Assembly: GCF_020071995.1 (NCBI RefSeq)
Contig: NZ_JABWTK010000013.1
Coordinates: 1 to 64,000 of the forward strand
Length of the DNA: 64,000 nt
Source of the DNA: Planococcus chinensis
Lineage (GTDB): Bacteria; Bacillota; Bacilli; Bacillales_A; Planococcaceae
Direction: 5' to 3'
In this document: in pieces, positions 45,371-54,287 of the stretch
How positions within the stretch are numbered: the stretch's first letter is position 1
Layout: every line of letters starts with the position of its first letter
Notes under the pieces: model-generated
Told to the model about the DNA's origin: nothing
The model's input: only the letters and a program-made list of their open reading frames with translations
Databases searched by the model: none
Position numbers and translations under genes: made by a program

Positions 45371-47824
45371 TTAAACTTTCAAAAAACCACCCGTATAAGA
45401 AGCAGGATTTTCAGCTATTTGTTCCGGCGTCCCTTCTGCCACAATATAGCCGCCTGCCTCTCCGCCTTCTGGTCCGAGGTCAACGATCCAATCGGTTTCC
45501 TGGATCATTTCGGTATTGTGTTCGACGATGATGACCGTGTTGCCGGCGTCCACCAACTTATTAAGCAGAAGGAGCAGGTGTTTGACGTCATTCGGATGGA
45601 GGCCGGTTGACGGTTCATCCAAGATGTACAAAGTCTGGCCTTTGGCCGTCTTGTTCAATTCCTTGGCGAGTTTCAGCCGCTGGGCTTCGCCGCCGGACAA
45701 AGTGGTTAAGGTCTGGCCCCATTTCAAGTAGCCCAAGCCGACTTCCAGCAATAAATTGATTGTCATTTGGACTTTTTTGTTTTCTGTGAACAGCTCCATG
45801 CTTTCTTCAATGCTGAGGTCCAGAATGCTGGAGATGGAATGCCCTTTGTACGAGACTTCCAGCACTTCTTCTTTAAAACGTTTTCCGCTGCAGACCGGAC
45901 AGACCACTTCAAGGTCCGGGAGAAAATGCATATTCACCAACACAAAGCCCATCCCCTGGCAATGCTCACAGCGCCCGCCTTCGGTATTGAAGGAGAAATG
46001 TTTGGCCGTTAGCCCGCGATCTACCGATTCTGGCAATTTGGCAAAAAGCGTCCGGAACAAAGTATAAACTTCTGTATAAGTGGCGATATTGGACCGCTGC
46101 ATCCGGCTCAAAGCCGACTGGTCGACTGTCACCATGCGCTCCACCGATTCCAGCCCTTCAATATGGCTATAGCCTTCTCTTATATGGCCTTCTTCCGCAC
46201 TCGCTGCCACTACATCAAAAAGCAAAGAGGATTTCCCCGAACCCGAAACACCCGTTACCGCAATAAAACAGCCGAGCGGAAAGGACACTGTAACATTCTT
46301 CAAATTGTTTTTGACCGCCTCATACACCGTGATTTTTTGTCCGTTGCCGGCTCTTCTCTCCAGCTTTGGCACATAGTCTTCTTTTAAAAAATTGCCCGTC
46401 ACCGACTGTTCCTGGGCTTTCAGCGATTCGAGCGTCCCCTGCCCGACAATTTCCCCGCCGCGCATACCGGCTCCTGGCCCAATGTCGATAATCCAGTCGG
46501 CTTGTTCCATAACATCCACATCATGCTCAATCACGAGCACGGTATTGCCAAGATCCCGCAATTGCTTTAAAACACCGACAAGTCCGGCTGTATCTTTCGG
46601 ATGCAGGCCGATTGTCGGCTCATCCAAAATGTAGAGAACGCCGGACAAAGCCGAACCGAGTATCGTGGCCAAACGTAGGCGCTGCGATTCGCCGCCTGAC
46701 AGCGTGACCGATTGCCGCTCCATCGACAAATACCCGAGCCCGATACTGACAATGCGCTCAATTTTCACTTTCAGTTCGAAGACAAGCGAACGGGCAATGG
46801 AACTTTCCCGGTCTTCCAATTCCTTTGCAATATCCATCACCCATACTAGCATCTGGTCCAGCGGTTTTTTGGATACTTCAGAAATAGGCAGGCCTGCGAC
46901 AAACACTTGCCGGCTTTCTTTTTTCAACTTTTCTCCGTGGCATTCGGGACAGAGTTGATGGTAGAAATACATGGCCTCATTAGAGACGCCTTCCCGTTCC
47001 TGATACCTTCTCCACATCGCCGTCACGACTCCTTCAAACTTCCCTTTATTGGTCGTTTTCGGAGGCGGCGTATCAGGAAAATGCTGCTTAAACGGTTCGC
47101 TTTCTACCCCGTAATACAGCAAATCCCGTTGTTCCGGCCTATAGTTTTTCAGCGGCAAATCCATATCAAATTCAAACCCGTAATGTTTGGCTGCCGCTTT
47201 CAGCACGAGCCCGTAATAATCGATTATATTTTTGAACCAGGTTTTAACCGCCCCGCTGTTTATACTCTGTTCTTCATCAAATATCAATTCGGTGCGGATG
47301 CTTAAAGTTTTGCCCAGTCCTAAACATGTTTCACATGCCCCTTCCACCGTATTGAACGAAAAATGGGCTTTGTTCAGGTTTTTCATTTCATAGCCGCAAT
47401 TGGAACAAGGCATCATCAGGCTTTCTTCGTCCAAATCAGCCGGTTTTTTCATCCATTTATGGCAGTTTGGGCATTCCCGCTCACCCAACTTTTCGTAAAT
47501 GACTCGCAAATACGTATACATGTCCGTCACGGTTCCGACCGTTGAACGTGGATTGCGGTTGGTCGTCGTATGCTGGCTGACACCGATGGACGGCGACAAG
47601 CCGGCAATTGACCCCACTTTCGGCTTGTTGATGAAATTCGTCGTCATGCCGTTCATCTCGAAATACTGGCGCTGGCTTTCCCGTTGAAGAATATCCACTG
47701 CCAAAGTCGATTTCCCGGAGCCGGATGGGCCGGTAATCACTACAAATTTGTTCTTTGGAATATTCACGGAAATGTTTTTCAAATTATTTTCAGCCGCATC
47801 TTTGATTTGAATAAAATCGGCCAT
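45371..47824 (-). CDS. Short UvrA paralog (UvrA2/DrrC-like ABC ATPase)
   Basis: 817 residues with both ABC halves: first Walker A GPSGSGKSTL (about residue 32) and signature TLSGGESQRLRLA; second GVSGSGKSSL and TLSGGEAQRLKLA, each with DEP(T/S)xGLHP Walker B. Zn modules CPNC..CSNC and CEHC..CPVC are present. Canonical UvrA is ~940-950 residues; the missing part maps to the UvrB-binding domain after the first Walker region. Class II UvrA proteins are linked to drug or damage tolerance without normal excision. ATG 47824 after GAGGAGG. Downstream GNAT suggests a resistance-like pair. Confidence 0.88.
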   Translation of the reverse strand: MADFIQIKDAAENNLKNISVNIPKNKFVVITGPSGSGKSTLAVDILQRESQRQYFEMNGMTTNFINKPKVGSIAGLSPSIGVSQHTTTNRNPRSTVGTVTDMYTYLRVIYEKLGERECPNCHKWMKKPADLDEESLMMPCSNCGYEMKNLNKAHFSFNTVEGACETCLGLGKTLSIRTELIFDEEQSINSGAVKTWFKNIIDYYGLVLKAAAKHYGFEFDMDLPLKNYRPEQRDLLYYGVESEPFKQHFPDTPPPKTTNKGKFEGVVTAMWRRYQEREGVSNEAMYFYHQLCPECHGEKLKKESRQVFVAGLPISEVSKKPLDQMLVWVMDIAKELEDRESSIARSLVFELKVKIERIVSIGLGYLSMERQSVTLSGGESQRLRLATILGSALSGVLYILDEPTIGLHPKDTAGLVGVLKQLRDLGNTVLVIEHDVDVMEQADWIIDIGPGAGMRGGEIVGQGTLESLKAQEQSVTGNFLKEDYVPKLERRAGNGQKITVYEAVKNNLKNVTVSFPLGCFIAVTGVSGSGKSSLLFDVVAASAEEGHIREGYSHIEGLESVERMVTVDQSALSRMQRSNIATYTEVYTLFRTLFAKLPESVDRGLTAKHFSFNTEGGRCEHCQGMGFVLVNMHFLPDLEVVCPVCSGKRFKEEVLEVSYKGHSISSILDLSIEESMELFTENKKVQMTINLLLEVGLGYLKWGQTLTTLSGGEAQRLKLAKELNKTAKGQTLYILDEPSTGLHPNDVKHLLLLLNKLVDAGNTVIIVEHNTEMIQETDWIVDLGPEGGEAGGYIVAEGTPEQIAENPASYTGGFLKV

Positions 47825-47987
47825 GCCTTTTCCTCCTCTAACAGAATCCTAACAAACTGGTCGAATAAAAAGCGGTTGTATAAGGATTCTCATAAAACAG
47901 TGAAATCCCTTCTTTAAAGTGCAGATTTCCGTTTTGTTTAAGCTCACAGTTAAGGGGAAAGGGATTATTATATTGCATTTATCATTT

Positions 47988-48023
47988 CCTTATTCAGCTG
48001 AAGCGGTTGATAAGGAATTTTTT
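47988..48023 (+). terminator. Terminator-like hairpin in the antiporter leader
   Basis: CCTTATTCA / TTGATAAGG (one bulged T) followed by AATTTTTT. The genes on both sides start here divergently, so a plus-oriented terminator can only belong to the antiporter's own leader: an attenuator-type position. Confidence 0.45.
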
Positions 48024-48050
48024 ATTAGCATTTTAAAGGAGAGGATATAG

Positions 48051-49253
48051 TTGATTGCACATCAAATCATTATTTTGCTGTTTATCGGTTATATCGTTTA
48101 CACCATCGACTTGAAGCGCGAGTACTTCCCGGTGCCAGTCGTCCTGGTCTTGACCGGGATCGGGCTTTCTTTTATTCCTTATTTTGATTCGCTTCATATT
48201 TCAAAGGACATTATATTCAATGTCTTTCTTCCGGCGCTTCTTTTCACTTCAGCATATCAGTTTCCGCTCAAGCAATTGAAAGAAAATGCCGGCATTATTG
48301 CAGCACTCAGCACGCTCGGATTGATGGCGACCGCTTTATTGCTGGGCTTTGGCATCTATTTGGTCAGTGCTCCGTTCGTTGACTTATCGATGACTGTGTC
48401 GTTTTTACTGGCAGCCATTTTGATTCCGACCGATCCGGTTTCGGTCACGGCAATTTTGAAACAAAGTACGGGCGAAGAGAAAATCGCCGATGTCGTGGAA
48501 GCCGAGTCGATGGTCAACGATGGCACAAGCATTGTCATTTTCACCATCCTCCTGTCGATGTTTGAAACCGGAAATGGGTTTTCTTTTGGCAAATTTGCCA
48601 CGGATTTTCTGCTCGTCTCAGCAGGCGGCATTGCCCTAGGGTTTGTCTTGGGTTGGCTATTATGCAAAGTAATCCATTTCACTCATCACAGAACCTATCA
48701 AGTGATGTTGTCGATTATCGTTGCCTACGGAGGATTTTATATCGCTGAGGCCATTGGGGTATCTGGAGTTCTTGCTACAGTAGTGGCAGGTATTACGCTC
48801 GCTTTTGAATTCGGAAAAGTCATTAAAGACAATCATATGAAAGAGTCGCTGGACGGTTTTTGGGACATTATTATTCCGACGGTCCTGTCTGTACTGTTTT
48901 TGATGATTGGCATACAAGCAGCAGAATATTTGGCTTTTCCACACTGGTGGCTCGCAGTGATTATTTTTATCCTGTCGATTGTTGCCCGTTTTATCGTTCT
49001 TGGCGGTTTTATTTATACGGTTCCTGCCTGGAAAAATGAATTCACCAATGATTTTTCTGCAACTTCCCTGCTGACATGGGCCGGCATTAAAGGGACGATG
49101 TCCATTGCCCTTCTGCTTTGGCTAGAAGGAACTGTGGCCGAAGGCGATAAGCTCATTATTTCATTGGCATTTGCCGCTGTCCTTCTTTCGCTTGTGCTCC
49201 AAAGCATCGGAATTTATCCGCTGACAAAATTCCTGAATAGAAAACATGCCTAA
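48051..49253 (+). CDS. CPA1-type Na+/H+ antiporter (NhaP family)
   Basis: 400 residues with about twelve membrane helices. PTDPVSVTAIL and ESMVNDGTSIVIF contain the ion-binding Asp residues of the NhaP/NHE transport core. It exchanges Na+ (or K+) for H+ and helps pH and salt homeostasis. TTG 48051 after AAAGGAGAGG. Leader contains a terminator-like hairpin. The DUF421 gene follows 20 bases later in the same orientation. Confidence 0.88.
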   Translation: MIAHQIIILLFIGYIVYTIDLKREYFPVPVVLVLTGIGLSFIPYFDSLHISKDIIFNVFLPALLFTSAYQFPLKQLKENAGIIAALSTLGLMATALLLGFGIYLVSAPFVDLSMTVSFLLAAILIPTDPVSVTAILKQSTGEEKIADVVEAESMVNDGTSIVIFTILLSMFETGNGFSFGKFATDFLLVSAGGIALGFVLGWLLCKVIHFTHHRTYQVMLSIIVAYGGFYIAEAIGVSGVLATVVAGITLAFEFGKVIKDNHMKESLDGFWDIIIPTVLSVLFLMIGIQAAEYLAFPHWWLAVIIFILSIVARFIVLGGFIYTVPAWKNEFTNDFSATSLLTWAGIKGTMSIALLLWLEGTVAEGDKLIISLAFAAVLLSLVLQSIGIYPLTKFLNRKHA

Positions 49254-49273
49254 TGCAGAAAGGAGAACTCCCA

Positions 49274-49780
49274 ATGTTCGAGATTACGCTCCAAAGTTTC
49301 ATTCGGATTGCCACAGTCGGTACGTTGGCCTATATCGGCCTGATTATCTTGCTGCGCATTTCACGAAAGCGCACCCTTTCGCAATTGAATATGTTTGATT
49401 TTGTGATTACTGTCGCATTTGGTTCCGTCCTTTCCACCATTTTGCTCAACAGCAACACCAGCCTGCTGGAGGGCCTTTTAGCATTTGCACTTCTCGTCTT
49501 ATTCCAATTCATCATCACGTTTCTATCCGTCCGTTCAAAACTGTTTTCACAAATGATCAAAGCAGAACCCACACTGCTTTTTCAGGAAGGGCAATTTTAC
49601 CGAACTGCCATGAAAACAGAGCGGGTGACAGAAGACGAAATGCTTCAATCGGTCCGGAAGCAAGGAATCGGTACGCTGGAGGAAGTTAAAGCGATTGTAC
49701 TGGAGACCGATGGCACCTTGTCGATCATTAAAAACACCGCCGGAGACGCGCTTTCCAATGTAAAAAGACCGGAAAACTAG
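49274..49780 (+). CDS. DUF421 (YetF-like) membrane protein
   Basis: 168 residues from ATG 49274 (AAAGGAG upstream; the in-frame ATG at 49253 is not supported). Three N-terminal membrane helices, then the DUF421 cytoplasmic domain (RVTEDEMLQSVRKQGIGTLEEVKAIVLETDGTLSII). Many DUF421 proteins accompany envelope or ion-transport genes; function not settled. Downstream partner of the antiporter, ends at a shared terminator. Confidence 0.85.
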   Translation: MFEITLQSFIRIATVGTLAYIGLIILLRISRKRTLSQLNMFDFVITVAFGSVLSTILLNSNTSLLEGLLAFALLVLFQFIITFLSVRSKLFSQMIKAEPTLLFQEGQFYRTAMKTERVTEDEMLQSVRKQGIGTLEEVKAIVLETDGTLSIIKNTAGDALSNVKRPEN

Positions 49781-49799
49781 AAGAACGGTTTGAAACAGC

Positions 49800-49836
49800 A
49801 AAAACGCCAGATGGCTTAAACCGTCTGGCGTTTTTG
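49800..49836. terminator. Terminator shared by DUF421 and LLM genes
   Basis: AAAAACGCCAGA / TCTGGCGTTTTT. The LLM gene stop (TAA at 49818-49816) is in the hairpin loop. Confidence 0.85.
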
Positions 49837-50832
49837 CATTTCTTCCGCTATCAATCGATACGTCGTCAACTTATCTTCAAAATCATATGCGATCGATACG
49901 AGCATCACTTCATCAGCGGTGTATCCGGCAGCGAGCTTTTCAAGCCCGTCCACCACCTGCTTTGGTGTTCCGACAATCATGCGTTTGCGGTTTTCTTCCA
50001 CCAGCAGCCGCTCAAATTTACTGTAAGGATAATTCATTGCATGCTCAGGCGGCGGTGTGCCTTTTGACGGCATGCCTTGAGCTCCCATTGCCAATGCCAA
50101 ATCCATTGAAGAAGCCACCCGCTCGGCCTGCTCCCCGGTTTCCTGGCAGACCACAAAAATTGCGACGCCTTGATAGGCTTCGCTTCCATTATGAGAAGTA
50201 AAGCGGTCCCGGTAAGTCCGGGCAAAGCTTTGTCCGCCTTCTCCGTTGATAAACTGCGCGAACATATACGGCAGCCCTTTCTCCGCAGCCAGTTCCGCTG
50301 AACTCTGTCCGGAGCCGAGCATCCAGACCGGCGGCGCCGATGGTGTAACCGGAGTTGCCTTCATGCCGTAATAGGAATGATCTTCAGGTATGGTATCCGT
50401 CAAATACATTTGCAATTCATCGAGCTGTTCCGGAAAACGGCCGACATCCCTTTTTTTGCCTTCGTTCAGCGCATAACTGGCACGCGGCATGCCCCCCGGT
50501 GCCCGTCCCACTCCTACGTCAATGCGTTCCGGATACAGCGCTTCAAGCAGCTTAAAGTTCTCTGCCACTTTAAAAGACGAATAATGCGGCAGCATCACTC
50601 CGCCTGACCCGAGGCGGATCGTCTTCGTTACGGCGCCGAGATGGGCAATCAATATTTCCGGAGAAGACCCCGCAAGCGTTGTCGCATCATGGTGTTCAGA
50701 CACCCAAAAACGCGTATAGCCCCATTCTTCCGCTTTTTGTGCAAGAATAGCTGTCTGTTTCAAAGCTTCCTGCGGATTGCTGCCTTCGGAAATGGGCGAC
50801 TGGTCTAATATGCTGTATTTTAAATGTGCCAT
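49816..50832 (-). CDS. Luciferase-like (LLM) flavin-dependent oxidoreductase
   Basis: 338 residues. Bacterial luciferase-type TIM barrel: LDQSPISEG, FWVSEHHD and the FMN-site GSGGVMLPHY, then FKLLEALYPERIDVGVGRAPGG. Group MsnO8-type by these segments. Uses reduced flavin to oxidise an unknown substrate; no reductase partner adjacent. ATG 50832 after AAAGGGAG. 16 bases after the alpha/beta hydrolase-type gene. Confidence 0.88.
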   Translation of the reverse strand: MAHLKYSILDQSPISEGSNPQEALKQTAILAQKAEEWGYTRFWVSEHHDATTLAGSSPEILIAHLGAVTKTIRLGSGGVMLPHYSSFKVAENFKLLEALYPERIDVGVGRAPGGMPRASYALNEGKKRDVGRFPEQLDELQMYLTDTIPEDHSYYGMKATPVTPSAPPVWMLGSGQSSAELAAEKGLPYMFAQFINGEGGQSFARTYRDRFTSHNGSEAYQGVAIFVVCQETGEQAERVASSMDLALAMGAQGMPSKGTPPPEHAMNYPYSKFERLLVEENRKRMIVGTPKQVVDGLEKLAAGYTADEVMLVSIAYDFEDKLTTYRLIAEEMQKRQTV

Positions 50833-50848
50833 TTTGTACTCCCTTTCT

Positions 50849-51652
50849 TTACGTCACGACGTACCCAAGCGAGCGCATGACATTCTGCAAAAACAAATGC
50901 GACGATACAAAGGCATCTTCCCGCTCCGGTTCCTGGAATATATCGTGGCGGCACTGCTTCCATTCTTTATAACTGAATTCTGTTAAGTCCTGCTGCCGGA
51001 TCCAGCGTTTGGACACTTCTTTATCCGCTACCTGATCGGCTTCCCCAATATGCAAAAAGAGTGGAATATCCGGGAACTTGCCGACGCCAAGCACCGCTTG
51101 TTTCATATAATTCTGCATTTCATGATACCACCCGGCGGTGACATGCGTATTGTAATAAGGATCCTCTTTTTCCTGTTCAATCACTTCCGGATTGCGGGTT
51201 AAATCCTCGATGTGAAGATTGTGGTCGATGTTCACGCCTGGCGCCAATTTATGCAAGCCCGACAAAGCAGCCGGCAGTTTTGACGGGGTCTTTATTAAAC
51301 GTAGCCATGGTGAACTTAAAATAGCCCCCGCTATAGGATGTGAGGACTTACTCAAAAAGTTCATCGCGATAGTCGCCCCTAATCCGTGAGCTGCAATAAA
51401 TACCGGCAAGCTATGTTCTAAAGCCGCCCGTATAGAATACTTAAGCGATTTTTCATATTCTTTAAAAGCTTCCGCATGCGGTTTGGCCATTTCTGCGCCC
51501 TTGCCGTGCCCCGGCAGATCCCCCATGATGACATGGAAATCCGCCGTGCGCCATTGTTCAATTTGCCAGGCGTAGCGAAGATGATTTTCATACGCGCTAT
51601 GTATGATAACAATTACGGCTTTAGGCTTTCCTTTTGCTTCCCATTTCCACAT
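50849..51652 (-). CDS. YtpA-like alpha/beta hydrolase-fold protein lacking the nucleophile
   Basis: 267 residues from ATG 51652 (AAAGGAGATG upstream; reading from 51682 is less supported). Closely resembles the B. subtilis lysophospholipase YtpA by fold order: MWKWEAKGKPKAV, VIMGDLPGHG, acid GEADQVAD, His in CRHDIFQEPERED. The nucleophile elbow GHSMGG of YtpA reads AHGLGA here (codon GGA in place of Ser), and the oxyanion HG reads HS. Known YtpA makes the phospholipid antibiotic bacilysocin. This protein is predicted catalytically dead or altered. Co-transcribed with the LLM gene. Confidence 0.8.
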   Translation of the reverse strand: MWKWEAKGKPKAVIVIIHSAYENHLRYAWQIEQWRTADFHVIMGDLPGHGKGAEMAKPHAEAFKEYEKSLKYSIRAALEHSLPVFIAAHGLGATIAMNFLSKSSHPIAGAILSSPWLRLIKTPSKLPAALSGLHKLAPGVNIDHNLHIEDLTRNPEVIEQEKEDPYYNTHVTAGWYHEMQNYMKQAVLGVGKFPDIPLFLHIGEADQVADKEVSKRWIRQQDLTEFSYKEWKQCRHDIFQEPEREDAFVSSHLFLQNVMRSLGYVVT

Positions 51653-51870
51653 TCCGGTCATCTCCTTTTGCTTTATTTCCATTCATCCTGATTTCTCGCT
51701 TAGTGGCCGGGAGCCATTTTTTTAAAGGCTATTGCCTTCATGAAGAGTCAGCAGGAAGAAAATCCACGGACTCAAGCAACACTTTATGTACCTGCCTGCC
51801 CTTGCATTTGACCTTTGCATCGAATTTGATAGGATTAAAGATATCTTAACTTTTTTAACGGAGGTTTTCC

Positions 51871-52389
51871 ATGATTTATCCATTTAACGGCAAATATCCA
51901 TCCATCCACCCTTCTGTCTTTATTGCAGACCATGCTACTGTTACCGGAGACGTGACCATCGGTGAAGATTCATCCGTCTGGTTCAATACCGTCATCCGCG
52001 GAGACGTTGCACCAACCATTATCGGCAATAAAACCAATATCCAGGATTTGTGCATGCTGCATCAAAGCCCCGGCAAGACTTTGGTTCTGGAAGACGAAGT
52101 CACCATCGGGCATCAGGTGACGCTTCATAGCTGCGTCATCCGAAAAGGCGCTTTAATCGGCATGGGTTCAATCATCATGGACGGAGCTGAAGTTGGCGAA
52201 GGGGCATTTATCGGCGCTGGCAGCCTTGTGCCGCCCGGCAAAGTGATTCCTCCCGGCATGCTCGCTGTCGGCCGTCCCGCAAAAGTGGTCCGTGAACTAA
52301 AGGACGATGACAAAGAAGACATGAAGCGCATTGTCCGCGAATATGCAGAAAAAGGCGCGTATTACAAATCGCTTCAAAGGAGCGAATAA
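51871..52389 (+). CDS. ytoA: Gamma-carbonic anhydrase family protein (YtoA)
   Basis: 172 residues of left-handed parallel beta-helix made of hexapeptide repeats (VFIADHATVTGDVTIGED through VGEGAFIGAGS). Three zinc His are visible in LHQSPG and IGHQVTLHSC. The family binds Zn/Fe; many members lack carbonic anhydrase activity. ATG 51871 after ACGGAGG. Monocistronic, ends at a terminator facing metK. Confidence 0.92.
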   Translation: MIYPFNGKYPSIHPSVFIADHATVTGDVTIGEDSSVWFNTVIRGDVAPTIIGNKTNIQDLCMLHQSPGKTLVLEDEVTIGHQVTLHSCVIRKGALIGMGSIIMDGAEVGEGAFIGAGSLVPPGKVIPPGMLAVGRPAKVVRELKDDDKEDMKRIVREYAEKGAYYKSLQRSE

Positions 52390-52488
52390 GCAAAAGAACC
52401 GGCAGCCTTGAACTTTCCCTTTGCATGCACCTTTGATCGAAGCCATCGGCCAACGCGTGGCAAACGTCAAATCTCCGCAAGAAACATA

Positions 52489-52525
52489 AAAAAGACGACC
52501 GGCATAATTTGCCGGTCGTCTTTTT
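52489..52525. terminator. Bidirectional terminator ytoA/metK
   Basis: Perfect 13-bp arms AAAGACGACCGGC / GCCGGTCGTCTTT with T-runs on both strands. Confidence 0.9.
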
Positions 52526-52533
52526 GCTAGTTA

Positions 52534-53742
52534 TTAAGCTTGTTTAAAAACGCCTGATTGTTCTCTCAATACTTCCACTTTGTCTGTGCGTTCCCATGGA
52601 AGATCGATATCTGTACGGCCGAAATGTCCGTAAGCTGCTGTTTGTTTGTAGATCGGACGGCGAAGATCAAGCATTTTGATGATTCCAGCCGGGCGCAGGT
52701 CAAAGTTCGCGCGAACTAGATCAACTAGTGTATCTTCATCCACTTTGCCTGTTCCGAACGTATCAAATGCGATCGATACCGGATGCGCTACGCCGATTGC
52801 ATAAGCCAATTGGACTTCGCAACGGTCAGCAAGACCTGCTGCTACGATGTTTTTCGCTACATAACGGGCTGCATAAGCCGCAGAACGGTCAACTTTCGTT
52901 GCGTCCTTGCCTGAGAAGGCACCGCCGCCGTGGCGTGCATAACCGCCGTAAGTATCAACGATGATTTTGCGTCCTGTAAGTCCCGCATCTCCTTGTGGTC
53001 CGCCAATTACAAAACGGCCAGTCGGATTGATGAAGTATTTTGTTTCATCATCGATCAAGTTTTGTGGAACTACTTCATTGATGACGTATTCTTTAATATT
53101 GCGCTGGATCTGCTCAAGCGTTACTTCCGGGTGATGCTGAGTGGAAATAACGATTGTGTCCACGCGAAGCGGTTTATTGTTTTCATCATATTCAATCGTC
53201 ACTTGTGTTTTGCCGTCCGGGCGCAAGTATGGAAGGATTTCTTCTTTGCGCACTTCAGCCAATCGGCGAGCCAATTTATGGGCAAGCGAAATTGGAAGCG
53301 GCATTAATTCTTCTGTTTCATTACAAGCGAATCCGAACATCAGACCTTGGTCTCCTGCTCCGATGTCGTCAAGTTCTTTGTCAGTCATTTGGCCTTCACG
53401 TGATTCAAGCGCTACGTTAACTCCAGCAGCGATATCCGGTGATTGCTCATCGATTGCTGTCAAAACGGCACTTGTTTCTGAGTCAAAACCGTACTTAGCG
53501 CGTGTATAGCCAATTTCACGGACTGTTTCACGCACAACTTTCGGAATATCAACATACGTAGATGTTGTAATTTCCCCGGCAACAAGTACTAGCCCTGTTG
53601 TTACAGTTGTTTCGCACGCAACCCGTGCATTTGGATCCTCTGCTAAAATGGCATCCAAAATAGAATCGGAAATTTGATCACAAATTTTATCCGGATGTCC
53701 TTCTGTTACTGACTCTGATGTGAATAATCGACGGTTTTTCAA
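52534..53742 (-). CDS. metK: S-adenosylmethionine synthetase
   Basis: 402 residues from TTG 53742. Converts methionine and ATP to SAM. Motifs: [16 protein letters not shown] (ATP/metal), [28 protein letters not shown] and [19 protein letters not shown]. The frame is open to 53940, but TTG preceded by AAGGAGG is the conserved start and the upstream part is leader. SAM-I riboswitch and a consensus promoter precede. Confidence 0.97.
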   Translation of the reverse strand: MKNRRLFTSESVTEGHPDKICDQISDSILDAILAEDPNARVACETTVTTGLVLVAGEITTSTYVDIPKVVRETVREIGYTRAKYGFDSETSAVLTAIDEQSPDIAAGVNVALESREGQMTDKELDDIGAGDQGLMFGFACNETEELMPLPISLAHKLARRLAEVRKEEILPYLRPDGKTQVTIEYDENNKPLRVDTIVISTQHHPEVTLEQIQRNIKEYVINEVVPQNLIDDETKYFINPTGRFVIGGPQGDAGLTGRKIIVDTYGGYARHGGGAFSGKDATKVDRSAAYAARYVAKNIVAAGLADRCEVQLAYAIGVAHPVSIAFDTFGTGKVDEDTLVDLVRANFDLRPAGIIKMLDLRRPIYKQTAAYGHFGRTDIDLPWERTDKVEVLREQSGVFKQA

Positions 53743-53879
53743 AATGTATTTCCTCCTTATATCCTGCGAGATTGCTCTCGAAATTGATACGGTACTCGTT
53801 TCCCATGTCAAGTCCGTTCCGTGAGGATTGAACTTCAAGCCGTTGTGGCCTTTGTACACGAGGATTAAGGGCAATTTCA

Positions 53880-54052
53880 TAAAAAAATCCCATCCAGCAT
53901 CTGCATGTGGAAAGGAGAAATCATCATAAGCACCTTTCACTCTTATCGTCCAAGGTTGAGACCTTGCTTCAGGTTTGGCACCTTCTCTGCATGCAGCAGC
54001 AGGTTGCCGGGTTTCATAGGGCCTGTCCCCTCCACCAGCTCGGAATAAGAGT
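53880..54052 (-). promoter_or_regulatory. SAM-I (S-box) riboswitch of metK
   Basis: Minus strand: P1 arms CTCTTAT (54051-54045) / ATAAGAG (53946-53940), GGTGGAGGGAC, GGCCCTATGAAACCCGGCAA and GGTGCCAAACCTG are the S-box consensus core. The expression platform then runs through a short hairpin with CCA..TGG and CAT/ATG pairs to a T-run at about 53881-53887. SAM binding would favour termination. Unusually about 140 more leader bases follow before metK. Confidence 0.93.
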
Positions 54053-54068
54053 ATCCGTTCAATTTTTC

Positions 54069-54097
54069 ATCATACGGAAAGTAGGATGTGATGTCAA
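54069..54097 (-). promoter_or_regulatory. metK promoter
   Basis: TTGACA (54097-54092), 17 bases, TATGAT (54074-54069): near-consensus SigA promoter, placing the transcript start close to 54062, directly before the SAM-I aptamer. Confidence 0.85.
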
Positions 54098-54214
54098 CGA
54101 TTTTCATTCAAACAATAGCGATAAACCAATTAAACCGGTGCAATTTGTTTTATAGGCGCATTTAAAGGTTTTTTTTCATAACAATTGGTTATTAGTATAG
54201 ACTATTAGTTTGAA

Positions 54215-54225
54215 TGTGTTATACT
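54215..54225 (+). promoter_or_regulatory. CcpN-like operator on the pckA -10
   Basis: TGTGTTATACT fits the CcpN recognition sequence TRTGHYATAYW and overlaps the predicted -10 TATACT (54220-54225). CcpN represses pckA and gapB during glycolytic growth in B. subtilis. Confidence 0.45.
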
Positions 54226-54287
54226 AATGTTCGAATATACATCCTCCCCATTGCCATGGGAATAACCGAAAAGGAAGGTACATATAA

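Noticed and set aside
53743..53940. 66-codon extension of MetK
   Set aside because: It overlaps the end of the SAM riboswitch region; TTG at 53742 with AAGGAGG gives the family N-terminus and length.
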